This document shows positions 16,611 to 26,804 of a DNA stretch of 64,000 nucleotides, piece after piece. The DNA comes from Natronococcus sp. AD-5 (GTDB lineage: Archaea > Halobacteriota > Halobacteria > Halobacteriales > Natrialbaceae), in the NCBI RefSeq assembly GCF_030734285.1, contig NZ_CP132294.1, positions 124,001-188,000 of the forward strand. Reading direction: 5' to 3'. The notes below the pieces were generated by a model. It did not search any database and was not told the DNA's origin. It saw only the letters and a program-made list of their open reading frames with translations. Positions within the stretch are counted from its first letter, which is position 1; every line of letters begins with the position of its first letter. The position numbers and the translations under genes are program-made.

Positions 16611-17447
16611 TCAATCGGCCGCGGGCGTCGGCTCGAATTCGACCCGATCGCCGACCCCCAGGTCGAACGCCTCGTCGCCCCGGTCCCGATTGACGTCGAG
16701 TTCGACGTAGCCGTGGCTGCCGACGGTCGCGAGTCGATCGCCCGCCGGAACGGCGGCGAACGTGTCGCCGACCGGAACGGGATCGCCGTTCGCGACGATC
16801 CGATCCCTGTTCTCGAGGTAGCCGCCGGGCACGTTCGTGATGACGTTCCCGAAGTCGTCGACGACCAGGACCTCGCCGGCGGCCCGGTCCCCGTCTACGG
16901 TCGCGGCGGGAAGCGCGAGGTCGACGCGGTCGTCCGTCGGTTCGAGGAAGCCGAGCGACTCGAGCCGATCCGGATCGGTCCCGTGAACCGCCGCCGCGGC
17001 GGGGGCGAAGACGTCTCGTCCGTGGAAGGTCGAGCTGGCTGGGCCTCGGTCGGTACCGCTAGCGGGGTCGACGGCCGCCGTCCCGGCCGTCGGTTCGACC
17101 GGCTCGAGCCGCTGCTCGTCGATCACGTACGTCTCGAGGTCGCCCTCGCCGGCGAGGCGACGGGCGGCGGGGAAGAGAACGCCGTTGTCCGGGCCCACGA
17201 GCGCGTGGTCGCCGGCGCGGACGACGAGCGCGTCGCGCTCGGTCCCGACGCCGGGATCGACGACGACGAGGTGGGTCGCCGGCGGAAAGTACGGGAGCGT
17301 CTCCCGGAGCCAGAACGCCGCGGTGCGGACGTCGTGTCGCGGGAAGTCGTGGCTGACGTCGACCAGTCTGGTATCGGTGCGCTGGAGCACGACGCCTTTC
17401 ATCGCCGCGGGATACGGCGTGCCGAAGTCCGACGTGAGCGTGATCAT
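16611..17447 (-). CDS. SAM hydroxide adenosyltransferase (DUF62 family)
   Basis: The 278-residue protein carries all family motifs: TLTSDFG (3-9), VDPGVG (63-68), GPDNGVLF (85-92), STFHGRDVFAP (139-149) and VVDDFGNVITNV. The family hydrolyses S-adenosylmethionine to adenosine and methionine using water/hydroxide, and is related to fluorinases. Residues about 117-137 (EPTAGTAAVDPASGTDRGPA) form an extra, low-complexity segment just before the STFHGRD motif, encoded by palindrome-rich DNA. Its upstream neighbour on the same strand is nadM, 112 bp away. A shared link through adenine nucleotide metabolism is possible. Confidence 0.88.
   Translation of the reverse strand: MITLTSDFGTPYPAAMKGVVLQRTDTRLVDVSHDFPRHDVRTAAFWLRETLPYFPPATHLVVVDPGVGTERDALVVRAGDHALVGPDNGVLFPAARRLAGEGDLETYVIDEQRLEPVEPTAGTAAVDPASGTDRGPASSTFHGRDVFAPAAAAVHGTDPDRLESLGFLEPTDDRVDLALPAATVDGDRAAGEVLVVDDFGNVITNVPGGYLENRDRIVANGDPVPVGDTFAAVPAGDRLATVGSHGYVELDVNRDRGDEAFDLGVGDRVEFEPTPAAD
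17051..17091. repeat. Palindromes inside the DUF62 insertion
   Basis: Perfect dyads CGGTACCG (17051-17058), CCGCTAGCGG (17056-17065) and GACGGCC-8 nt-GGCCGTC (17070-17091) lie exactly in the codons of the extra protein segment of DUF62. The rest of the gene shows no such density of dyads. Confidence 0.7.
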
Positions 17448-17559
17448 GGGTGGGGGTACGGATCGATCGCTGAAAATCGGTGCGCCTCGGAACGGATCGG
17501 GCTCGAGTGGCGGTAGCCGTTCCTCGAGTGGTGCTCGGGGCGGCGGCGAGAGACGGACG

Positions 17560-18075
17560 TCAGTCGCCGTTCGAGTCGGAGCCGCTGACCATCTGGATGC
17601 GCTCGATACCGCCGATCTCGTCGACGACCTCGACGACCGCCTCGGGAACCAGCGACTCCCAGTCGCCGTCGTTGATCATTCGCTCGCGGACCTCGGTGCC
17701 CTCGAGCACCTCCCGGTTGAACATCGGCGACTGGCGGATCTCGATGTCGGCCTCGCGAAACAGTTGGATGACGAGCGGGTTGTTCGAGTACGCGACGTCG
17801 AAGTCGGGACTCATGCTCTGGACGTGGCTCACCCACACCGAGTTGCGCTCTAAGTCCTCGATCGGGACGGCGTAGGTCACGAGGTCGGTGTCGACGAGCG
17901 ACTTGGTGATCATCATGATGCGCTCGCCGGCGGTGAACGGATTCCGGACGGTGTGTGAGTCGTCGGCGCTTCCGATTCCCAGCACGAGTTCGTCGACGTC
18001 CTCGGCGATTTGCGCGACCATGTTGCGGTGGCCGTTGTGGAACGGCTGGAAGCGGCCGATGTAGAACCCCCTCAT
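17560..18075 (-). CDS. nadM: Nicotinamide-nucleotide adenylyltransferase, archaeal type
   Basis: Starting at ATG 18075, the 171-residue protein begins MRGFYIGRFQPFHNGH. This is the nucleotidyltransferase GRFQPxHxGH motif at residues 7-16, with catalytic histidines 13 and 16. Later segments VLGIGSADDSHTVRNPFTAGER and SNNPLV fit archaeal NMNAT. It makes NAD from NMN and ATP. The usual C-terminal ISSTxxR motif appears as EGTEVRERM. The in-frame extension to 18162 is rejected because the archaeal enzyme starts right at this motif. It is divergent from lonB. Confidence 0.9.
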   Translation of the reverse strand: MRGFYIGRFQPFHNGHRNMVAQIAEDVDELVLGIGSADDSHTVRNPFTAGERIMMITKSLVDTDLVTYAVPIEDLERNSVWVSHVQSMSPDFDVAYSNNPLVIQLFREADIEIRQSPMFNREVLEGTEVRERMINDGDWESLVPEAVVEVVDEIGGIERIQMVSGSDSNGD

Positions 18076-18317
18076 GCCGTAACACTGTTCGTGCGCGGCG
18101 CTTAAGCGTGGCGAGTTTTCTCCGAATCGATCGCCCCGATCGACCGGGTCGGAAGCTGACATTTACGGCGAATCCGTCGGTGCCGAACGGATTCCTCTTC
18201 GGCGTAATCGCGCCACACCGGGGCCGTAGTCTGTGATTTCGGGCACTAGCGCCGTGCGCCGCATGGAGAAAGTATATCAGTCGCAATCCCTTCGGATCAG
18301 GTACTGAACAGAGTTCT

Positions 18318-20486
18318 ATGAGTAACGATACGAACGTTGACGACTCCCCTGAAGGCGCACCTGACGCCGCTCCCGACGAGGCCCAGCGAGAGGAGCAGCG
18401 CTCGGAGCGCCAGGGGGACCGGTCGCCAGATGTGGACGACGGCGACCGGACCGACGAGTCCGGCGGCGCTCCGGACGAGGCGTTCGACCCCGGGTCGGAA
18501 ACCGACGAAACCGATGCCGAGGTCGAAACGGTCGAAGACCTCGGCAGTACCGTCGAAGTCGATCCGGGCGTCGAAGTCGATGAAGAGAACGCCGAGGACG
18601 ATCTGCTCGGCGGGCTCAAGATCGACTCGACGGCGGACATCGAGGTTCCTGACCGCCTCGTCGATCAGGTTATCGGACAGGACGAAGCTCGAGACATCAT
18701 CATCAAGGCGGCCAAACAGCGCCGACACGTGATGATGATCGGCTCGCCGGGGACCGGGAAGTCGATGCTGGCGAAGGCGATGAGTCAGCTGCTCCCCCAG
18801 GAGGATCTTCAGGACGTTCTCGTCTACCACAACCCGGACGACGGTAACGAGCCGAAAGTCCGGACCGTCCCCGCCGGCAAGGGCGAACAGATCATCGACG
18901 CGCACAAGGAGGAAGCCCGCAAGCGCAACCAGATGCGGTCGATCCTGATGTGGATCATCATCGCGATCGTCGTCGGGTACGCGATCCTCGCCCGGCAGAT
19001 CCTGCTCGGCATCCTCGCGGCAGGTATCATCTGGTTCATCTTCCGCTACACGAGCCGCGGCACGGACGCGATGGTGCCGAACATGATCGTCGACAACGGC
19101 GATCAGCGCACCGCGCCGTTCGAGGACGCGACCGGCGCCCACGCCGGCGCGCTGCTCGGCGACGTCCGCCACGACCCGTTCCAGTCCGGCGGGATGGAGA
19201 CGCCCTCGCACGACCGGGTCGAACCCGGATCCATCCATAAGGCGAACAAGGGCGTGCTGTTCGTCGACGAGATCAACACGCTGGACGTCCGCACCCAGCA
19301 GAAGCTGATGACGTCGATCCAGGAGGGCGAGTTCTCGATCACCGGCCAGTCCGAGCGCTCCTCGGGCGCGATGGTCCAGACCGAACCCGTCCCCTGTGAC
19401 TTCGTCATGATCGCTGCAGGGAACCTGGACGCGATGGAGAACATGCACCCCGCCCTCCGCTCGCGGATCAAGGGGTACGGGTACGAGGTGTACATGGACG
19501 ACACCATCGAGGACACGCCCGAAATGCGGCGCAAGTACGCCCGCTTCATCGCTCAGGAGGTCGAACGCGACGGGCGCCTGCCCCACTTCGAACGCGAAGC
19601 CGTCGAGGAGGTCATCCTCGAGGCCAAGCGCCGCGCGGGCCGAAAGGAACACCTCACGCTGCTGTTCCGGAACCTCGGCGGTCTCGTGCGGGTGGCCGGC
19701 GACATCGCCCGCGCCGAGGACCGCGAGTACACGACGCGCGAAGACGTCCTGCAGGCCAAGGAGCGCTCGCGCTCGATCGAGCAACAGCTCGCCGACGACT
19801 ACATCGAGCGGCGCAAGGACTACGAGCTGCAGGTCAACAAGGGCGGCGTCGAGGGCCGCGTCAACGGCCTCGCCGTCATGGGCGAGGACTCGGGCATCAT
19901 GCTCCCCGTGATGGCCGAGATCGCGCCCGCCCAGGGCCAGGGTCAGGTCATCGCGACCGGCCAGCTCAAGGAGATGGCCGAGGAGTCCGTCCAGAACGTC
20001 TCGGCGATCATAAAGAAGTTCTCCGACGTGAACCTCTCGGAGAAGGACGTCCACATCCAGTTCGTCCAGGCCGGCCAGCAGGGCGTCGACGGCGACTCCG
20101 CCTCCATCACGGTGGCGACGGCCGTCATCTCCGCCTTAGAGGACATCCCGATCGACCAGTCGGTCGCCATGACCGGCTCGCTCTCGGTTCGGGGCGACGT
20201 CCTCCCCGTCGGCGGAGTGACCCACAAAATCGAGGCCGCCGCCAAGGCGGGCTGCGACAAGGTTATCATCCCCAAGGCCAACGAACAGGACGTCATGATC
20301 GAAGACGAGTACGACGAGATGATCGAGATCATCCCGTGCTCGAACATCAGCGAAGTCCTCGACGTCGCCCTGATGGGCGAACCGAAGAAGGACTCGCTGG
20401 TCGACCGGCTCAAGTCGATCACCGGATCGGCGTTCGACCAGCAGGCCGTCGGCGGCGCCGGCGGCTCGAACCCGAGTCCGCAGTAA
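18318..20486 (+). CDS. lonB: Membrane-anchored ATP-dependent protease LonB
   Basis: The 722-residue archaeal Lon has an acidic N-terminal tail of about 95 residues, then an AAA+ domain with Walker A GSPGTGKS (141-148). Two membrane helices are inserted inside the AAA+ domain (about 212-252), and the C-terminal protease domain holds the Ser594/Lys637 dyad (GDSAS ... GGVTHK), spaced 43 residues as in classical Lon. It degrades unfolded and regulatory proteins at the inner membrane face and is essential in Haloferax, where it affects carotenoid synthesis. The stop at 20486 is followed directly by the ATG of a membrane protease, indicating one transcript. Confidence 0.95.
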   Translation: MSNDTNVDDSPEGAPDAAPDEAQREEQRSERQGDRSPDVDDGDRTDESGGAPDEAFDPGSETDETDAEVETVEDLGSTVEVDPGVEVDEENAEDDLLGGLKIDSTADIEVPDRLVDQVIGQDEARDIIIKAAKQRRHVMMIGSPGTGKSMLAKAMSQLLPQEDLQDVLVYHNPDDGNEPKVRTVPAGKGEQIIDAHKEEARKRNQMRSILMWIIIAIVVGYAILARQILLGILAAGIIWFIFRYTSRGTDAMVPNMIVDNGDQRTAPFEDATGAHAGALLGDVRHDPFQSGGMETPSHDRVEPGSIHKANKGVLFVDEINTLDVRTQQKLMTSIQEGEFSITGQSERSSGAMVQTEPVPCDFVMIAAGNLDAMENMHPALRSRIKGYGYEVYMDDTIEDTPEMRRKYARFIAQEVERDGRLPHFEREAVEEVILEAKRRAGRKEHLTLLFRNLGGLVRVAGDIARAEDREYTTREDVLQAKERSRSIEQQLADDYIERRKDYELQVNKGGVEGRVNGLAVMGEDSGIMLPVMAEIAPAQGQGQVIATGQLKEMAEESVQNVSAIIKKFSDVNLSEKDVHIQFVQAGQQGVDGDSASITVATAVISALEDIPIDQSVAMTGSLSVRGDVLPVGGVTHKIEAAAKAGCDKVIIPKANEQDVMIEDEYDEMIEIIPCSNISEVLDVALMGEPKKDSLVDRLKSITGSAFDQQAVGGAGGSNPSPQ

Positions 20487-21428
20487 ATGGCTGATTGGAC
20501 GGCGTTCGCCGCCATTACGGGCGTCGTCCTCGCGTTGCTGCTCGTTCTCTCTACGCTCACCCAGTCCGCGTTCGGAGGCGTGGATCTCGACGCCGATTCC
20601 GGTACCGACGCCGCGTCCGGAAGCGACGGCGATTCCGCGGTCGATTCGACGCCGGAGAGCGACGGCGTCGACCTCGAGTCGCCGGCCCCCGGCGAATCCG
20701 ATCCGGCGAACGGGTTGGCCGACGCGATCGGCGGCCGCGAGCCGGATACCGACGACCGGAGCGCCGAATCACCGGTTCGCGAGCAACCGCACGCCGGCGA
20801 CCGGAGCGTCGATCCGGAGTCGCTGACGACGGGGATGGTGCTCGCGAACGTCGCGGCGTCGCAGGGGCTGTTCGCGTTCGTGTTGCTCGGCGCCGTGCTC
20901 TACACCGGGATCCCGGTCGACGCCCTGGGGATCGAGTTCTCGCGGTCGTACCTCGAGACGGGCCTGCTTCTCGGCACCGCGTTCGGTCTCGTGCTCTACG
21001 TCGCGAACGAACTCGGCGCCGCGACTGCGACGCGGTTCGGCTTCGACCACGACGAAAAGCTTCGAGAGCTGCTCGCGCCGGAGTCGACCCGGGGCTGGCT
21101 CGTCCTGTTAGGGGTCGTGCTCCCGATCATCGCGGTCTTCGAGGAACTGCTCTTTCGGGCGGCGCTGATCGGCGCGTTTTCCGCCGGGTTCGAGATCTCA
21201 CCGTGGCTGTTGGCCGTCGTCTCGTCGGTCGCGTTCGCGGCCGGCCACGGGGTGCAAGGAAGCGTCGGAATCGTGGTCACCGGCCTCCTCGGGTTCGTCC
21301 TCGCGACCCTCTTCATCGTCACCGAGAGCTTGCTGGTGGTCGTGATCGCCCACTACTTCGTCAACGCCTTCGAGTTCGTCGTCCACGAGGGACTCGAGTT
21401 CGAGTGGGCGGAAACCCTCGAAAGCTAA
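20487..21428 (+). CDS. CPBP-family intramembrane metalloprotease
   Basis: This gene begins at the base after the lonB stop. The 313-residue protein has an N-terminal membrane helix, an acidic disordered stretch (about 30-110) and a block of about six membrane segments. It carries the CAAX/CPBP active-site motifs: EELLFR (219-224), the histidine of FAAGH (H254) and HYFVN (H289/N293). The family includes Rce1 prenyl-protein proteases and bacteriocin-related proteases. Coupling to lonB suggests a membrane protein quality-control role; that is inference from context. Confidence 0.88.
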   Translation: MADWTAFAAITGVVLALLLVLSTLTQSAFGGVDLDADSGTDAASGSDGDSAVDSTPESDGVDLESPAPGESDPANGLADAIGGREPDTDDRSAESPVREQPHAGDRSVDPESLTTGMVLANVAASQGLFAFVLLGAVLYTGIPVDALGIEFSRSYLETGLLLGTAFGLVLYVANELGAATATRFGFDHDEKLRELLAPESTRGWLVLLGVVLPIIAVFEELLFRAALIGAFSAGFEISPWLLAVVSSVAFAAGHGVQGSVGIVVTGLLGFVLATLFIVTESLLVVVIAHYFVNAFEFVVHEGLEFEWAETLES

Positions 21429-21453
21429 GAGGACCGGCCCGATGGGATCCGAT

Positions 21454-21807
21454 ATGAACGGGACGATCGATCTGCCCGAGTCGACGCGCAAGCTGATCGT
21501 ATACGGCGTGCTCTTCTATTTTTCACTGTTCCTCTACGCCACGGTGACCGGAGACGAACTCGCGGTGTACGCGCGGGAGTTCGTCTTCGGCGTGATCGCG
21601 GTCGGAATCGGCGTGATCCTCTTTCGGGAAGCCGAGATGGAACTGTCGGTCGTCGTGGTCGCCGCGGTCTGTCTCATCGCGGGCGGACTGCTGCAGTTCG
21701 CCTACCTGTTCAGCCGACTACAGGAGCTCAACCTGGCGACCACGCTGCTCGTCTTCACCGGGATCGCCCTCTACATCTACGCGGTCTGGCGCGGTCAGCA
21801 ACGGTAG
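21454..21807 (+). CDS. Small four-helix membrane protein
   Basis: I take ATG 21454 (MNGTIDLPESTRKLIVYGV; 117 residues), though ATG 21442 four codons upstream is also possible. Four hydrophobic segments follow each other with short loops (KLIVYGVLFYFSLFLYA; EFVFGVIAVGIGVILF; LSVVVVAAVCLIAGGLL; TTLLVFTGIALYIYAVW). I see no catalytic or binding motif. It lies 25 bp behind the CPBP protease and may be the third gene of the lonB transcript. Function unknown. Confidence 0.7.
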   Translation: MNGTIDLPESTRKLIVYGVLFYFSLFLYATVTGDELAVYAREFVFGVIAVGIGVILFREAEMELSVVVVAAVCLIAGGLLQFAYLFSRLQELNLATTLLVFTGIALYIYAVWRGQQR

Positions 21808-21900
21808 ATCGAAGCGCAGCGTCCCGGAGCGGAAACGTCGATCCGCCGGGGATGATGAAATCGCAACAAAAGCTATACCGGCGATCGTTCTACGCCGAAT

Positions 21901-22113
21901 ATGGTCTCCACCGATACGACCGAAGAGCCCGCGTATCTCGGAAATCTCCTGTTTCTCATGGCCGCGTTTTTCGTCACCGTGCTCGCGACGGCAACGGTCG
22001 TCTCGGTGCTGGGCGTCGAGGGGGTCGTAGCGTACGCGGTTGCGGCGATCGCGTTCGTCGCTGCGTTTTTCGGACTACTGGCGTTCTACAACTACTACTA
22101 CCTCGCCAATTAG
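21901..22113 (+). CDS. Small two-helix membrane protein
   Basis: The 70-residue protein has an acidic N-terminus (MVSTDTTEEPAYLG) and two membrane helices (about 14-36 and 42-65), ending YNYYYLAN. A TATA-like AAAAGCTATACC lies about 30 bp before the ATG, suggesting its own leaderless transcript. Function unknown. Confidence 0.62.
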   Translation: MVSTDTTEEPAYLGNLLFLMAAFFVTVLATATVVSVLGVEGVVAYAVAAIAFVAAFFGLLAFYNYYYLAN

Positions 22114-22188
22114 GCCGGTTCGAACGCGACCGTCCGCCTCGAGCGAGAGAACCGTGAGGATCGTCTCCGAGCGCGACCGTCTCAGCCG

Positions 22189-22659
22189 TCACAGCCCCTC
22201 GAGCGACCGTAACTTCTGTTCGACCGGCGGCGGCGCGGCGCTCGGACCGTCGCGAACGCGGTGGTCGGGGATGAGGATCGGGGCCGGGTTGTCGTCCAGC
22301 GCCGTTCGCACCAGGTTCACGTCCTCGTCGTCGTCGGGATCGAGGTCGGGCGTCATCCGGGCGAGGGTGCGGACGTCGACCTGGTCGCCGTAGGGGATCT
22401 CTCGGACCTGCTCTAACACCGACCGCTGATCGGTCGGCATCGTCAGCGCGACCTGAACGTCGTCGAATTCGATCTCCTCGAGGCCGTCGAGGTACTCGAA
22501 GATCCGCTCGAGCACGGGGTGGTCGGCCTCGGCGTCCGGCTCCGGCGTGTCCGGAAACGTGACGCGCAGCACCCGTCCGCTCGCGACCCCGAGCTGGACG
22601 TACCGGTCGAGGTACGACGACTCCTGCGCGTAGATGCCAGCGTCCGTGACCTCGTCCAT
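22189..22659 (-). CDS. Alkyltransferase-like protein (MGMT family, no acceptor Cys)
   Basis: ATG 22659 gives 156 residues ([12 protein letters not shown]). The C-terminal half follows the O6-alkylguanine-DNA alkyltransferase pattern: IPYGDQVDV (helix-turn-helix region), the arginine-finger position ([12 protein letters not shown]118) and then [13 protein letters not shown]. The invariant PCHR active site reads P131-D132-H133-R134, so the alkyl-accepting cysteine is aspartate. Proteins of this kind (ATLs) bind alkylated DNA without repairing it and pass lesions to excision repair in other organisms. It is divergent from trpC across a 96-bp gap. I read the codon as GAC directly. Confidence 0.82.
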   Translation of the reverse strand: MDEVTDAGIYAQESSYLDRYVQLGVASGRVLRVTFPDTPEPDAEADHPVLERIFEYLDGLEEIEFDDVQVALTMPTDQRSVLEQVREIPYGDQVDVRTLARMTPDLDPDDDEDVNLVRTALDDNPAPILIPDHRVRDGPSAAPPPVEQKLRSLEGL

Positions 22660-22720
22660 GCCCGAACGGTAGGGGTGCCACCCATGAATATTCGCCGGTC
22701 GGATCGCCCCGATGACGCAA

Positions 22721-22752
22721 GTCTTATGTACATAACAGTACGTCGATGTACA
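22721..22752 (+). promoter_or_regulatory. trpC promoter with twin TGTACA boxes
   Basis: TGTACA occurs at 22727-22732 and again at 22747-22752, 20 bp apart (two helical turns). The first overlaps the TATA-like CTTATGTA (22723-22730) and the second lies at the expected transcription start, just before the ATG at 22756. Each box is itself a palindrome. This is a typical position for a repressor of trp genes; the binding factor is unknown. Confidence 0.5.
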
Positions 22753-22755
22753 ATA

Positions 22756-23533
22756 ATGAACTCTCGAACGGAGCTCGCTCCCGCGGTCCGGTCCATCCTC
22801 GAGACGGCCCGGGAGCGATCGGGCGGCGACCGCGAACGGCTGTCCGTCGAGGCGCGGTCGCTTCCCGACGCGCTGGCTCGAGCGGAGGCGGACGGTCGCG
22901 TCCCGATCGTCGCGGAGGTGAAGCCTACGAGCCCGACCGCGGACGGGACGCGCTCGGACGACCCCGTCGAACTGGCCGAGGCGATGGTCGAGGGCGGTGC
23001 GGCGGCGATCTCGGTACTCACCGAACCGTCGCACTTCGGGGGCTCGCCCGACGCGCTGCGCCGGGTTCGCGAGGCCGTCGACGTCCCCGCCCTCCGCAAG
23101 GACTTCGTGCTCGACGAGGATGGCATGGACGTCGTCGAGGCCGATCTCCTGTTGCTCATCGCGCGGTTCGTAGACGACCTCGAGGGACTGGTGGCGGCCG
23201 CACGCGAGCGCGGCTTCCAGCCGCTCGTCGAGGTTCACGACCGCGAGGAACTCGAGGCCGCGCTCGAGGCTGGGGCCGAAATCGTCGGGGTGAACAACCG
23301 GGACCTGGCGCGACTCGAGGTCGATCTCGGAACGTTTGAATCCGTCAGTCCCCACGCTCCGGACGACGTGACGCTGATCGCGGAAAGCGGCGTGTCGACG
23401 CCGGAAGACGTCCGACGGATGCGCGAGGCGGGCGCCGACGCGCTGCTCGTCGGCAGCGCCATCATGGACCACGGCGGCGACGGCGACGTCGCTGAGAACG
23501 CGCGGCAACTGACGCGAGCGGAGATAACCGACA

Positions 23534-23541
<8 letters not shown>
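22756..23541 (+). CDS. trpC: Indole-3-glycerol-phosphate synthase
   Basis: The 261-residue TIM-barrel enzyme starts at ATG 22756. It has the family motifs [15 protein letters not shown] (catalytic lysine region), [36 protein letters not shown] and LIAESGVST. It closes the indole ring from CdRP in tryptophan synthesis. The frame runs further upstream but the promoter and ATL gene lie there. Its last 8 bases overlap trpB (ATG at 23534), so translation is probably coupled. Confidence 0.95.
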
Positions 23542-24890
<1,349 letters not shown>

Positions 24891-24898
<8 letters not shown>

Positions 24899-25790
24899 CG
24901 AATCCGCCACCGCGGAGAGCGACGTCGAGATCGCCATCCGCGAGAACCACCCCGCGCTCATCACCTACATCACCGCGGGCGATCCCTCGCTCGAGGACAC
25001 CAAAGCGTACGTCGAGGCCTTAGACCGCGGCGGCGCGGACCTGATCGAACTCGGCCTGCCGTTCTCGGAGCCGATCGCGGAGGGGCCGACGATCCAGGCG
25101 GCGATCAACCGCGCGCTGGACGCGGGGACGACGCCGCAGGGCTTCTTTGAACTGGTCGACGACCTCGAGACGGAAGCGCCGCTGCTGGTGATGACCTATT
25201 ATAACGTGATCCTCCAGTACGGCCCCACGGCCGACGTTCGGCCGTTCGTCGAGCGCGCCGCGGAGGCCGGCCTCTCGGGCATCATCGTCCCCGACCTTCC
25301 CGCCGAGGAGGCCGACCCGCTGCGCGACGCCTGCGACGATCACGGGCTCGACCTCGTCTTCATCGTCGCGCCGACGACCGAGGGTGAGCGCCTCGAGACC
25401 ATCATGTCCAAGGCCTCGGGCTTCGCCTACGTGCAGGCCCGGCTCGGGACGACGGGCGCTCGGGCGGACGTCTCGAACGCCACGCACGACAGCCTCGCGC
25501 GTCTCGAGGAGTACGACGTTTCGGAACCGCGTTCCGAGGCTCGTCGGGCGCAGTCCGACGGTGTTCCCAAAGCGGTCGGCTTCGGCGTCAGCGAGGGCGA
25601 CCACGCCGCAGAGATCGTCGAGGCGGGCGCCGACGGCGTCATCGTCGGCAGCGCCCTCGTCGACATAATCGCCGATCACGGGGAGGGAGACGCGCCCGCG
25701 GCGACCGATCTCGAGGCCAAAGCCCGCGAACTCAAACGCGGCGCGCTCCGCGGCGCCGGGGGAGAAGTACCGGAACCAGAACAGCCATAA
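24891..25790 (+). CDS. trpA: Tryptophan synthase alpha chain with an extra loop
   Basis: The start is GTG at 24891 inside the end of trpB. The 299-residue barrel has YITAGDPS and the active-site glutamate E53 ([16 protein letters not shown]). The second catalytic acid, Asp60 of the E. coli enzyme, is glutamate here (E64). TrpA cleaves indole-glycerol phosphate to feed indole to TrpB. After EEYDV there is an insertion of about 15 residues ([15 protein letters not shown]), after which the expected [10 protein letters not shown] continues. The insertion is encoded by two perfect palindromes. Confidence 0.94.
25521..25560. repeat. Palindromes inside the trpA insertion
   Basis: TCGGAAC-CGC-GTTCCGA (25521-25537) is a perfect 7-bp stem with a 3-base loop. 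CGTCGG-7 nt-CCGACG (25542-25560) follows directly. Together they make up almost the whole 45-bp insertion in TrpA. Confidence 0.8.
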
Positions 25791-25814
25791 CCTCCAGTTT
25801 GCTACACACTCGCA

Positions 25815-26609
25815 ATGACCACCGGAATCGACGCACGACTCGAGCGCATCGGCACAGACGGATCGTACGTAATCGTCCCGATGGACCACGGCATCACGAT
25901 GGGCGCCGTCCAGGGACTGAAAGACATCGAATCGACCATCGACGCCGTGACCCGCGGCGGCGCCGACGCCGTCCTCACGCAGAAGGGAATCGCGCCGCGC
26001 GTCCACGATAACAAGAACGGCAAGGGCTACATCGTCCACCTCAACGCCTCGACGACGATCGGGCCCGACGAGCAGGACAAGCGCATGACGGGCACCGTCG
26101 AGGAGGCGATCCGGGCCGGCGCCGACGCGGTCTCCTTTCACATCAACGTCGGCTCGAACTACGAACCCGACCAGATCACGCAGCTGTCGGAGGTGACGGA
26201 GCGGGCGACCCGATTCGGGATTCCGGTCCTCGCCATGGCCTACGCCCGCGGTCCGGGCGTCGACTCCGCGGATCCCGAGGCGCTCGGCCACGCGGTTCGG
26301 CTCGCCGAGGAGGTCGGCGCCGACCTCGTGAAGACGGGCTACAGCGGCGACGCCGACAGCTTCCAGCACGTCGTCGAGTCGACCCGCCTCCCGGTCGTCA
26401 TCGCCGGCGGCTCGAGAGGGTCCGACCGCGAGACGGTCGAGATGGTCCGGGGCGTCATGGACGCCGGCGGCGCGGGCGTCTCGATGGGACGGTCGATCTT
26501 CCAGCACGAGGACCCCGAGGCCATCGCGACCGCCGTGTCCGGCGTCGTCCACGACGACCGCTCGGCCGACGACGCGCTCGCGGAGTCCGGGCTGGCGCTC
26601 GAGGTCTGA
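25815..26609 (+). CDS. 2-amino-3,7-dideoxy-D-threo-hept-6-ulosonate synthase (class I aldolase)
   Basis: This 264-residue DeoC/FbaB-type barrel starts MTTGIDARLERIGTDG. It has IVPMDHGITMG, VSFHINVGSNYE, the Schiff-base lysine segment LVKTGYSGD and IAGGSRGSD. It matches ADH synthase, which makes the first dedicated intermediate of the alternative shikimate route used by many archaea that lack DAHP synthase. The later partner, 3-dehydroquinate synthase II, is 3.7 kb downstream. A fructose-bisphosphate aldolase role is possible for close relatives, but the trp context favours aromatic synthesis. It follows trpA by 24 bp and may be co-transcribed. Confidence 0.86.
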   Translation: MTTGIDARLERIGTDGSYVIVPMDHGITMGAVQGLKDIESTIDAVTRGGADAVLTQKGIAPRVHDNKNGKGYIVHLNASTTIGPDEQDKRMTGTVEEAIRAGADAVSFHINVGSNYEPDQITQLSEVTERATRFGIPVLAMAYARGPGVDSADPEALGHAVRLAEEVGADLVKTGYSGDADSFQHVVESTRLPVVIAGGSRGSDRETVEMVRGVMDAGGAGVSMGRSIFQHEDPEAIATAVSGVVHDDRSADDALAESGLALEV

Positions 26610-26663
26610 CGGCTCCGGACTCCCGTTCGTCCGCCTTCGACGGTGATCGTTCGACGGCGAGTG

Positions 26664-26680
26664 CGGCGGTTTCTCCGCCG
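26664..26680 (+). terminator. Stem-loop after the ADH synthase gene
   Basis: CGGCGG-TTTCT-CCGCCG is a perfect 6-bp stem 55 bases after the stop. It may end the trp-ADH synthase transcript, although archaeal termination depends mainly on T-runs, and only a short one (TTTCT) is in the loop. Confidence 0.35.
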
Positions 26681-26804
26681 TCTTCCGATCGGGATCGACG
26701 ACCGAGATACGTCTGCGTCCGGACCGGTCCCTCCGTCGGAGTTACTGTCAATCCGTAGACGACCTATATCTACTCGCGACGCCTCCGTTCTAGTGGAGAT
26801 TACC

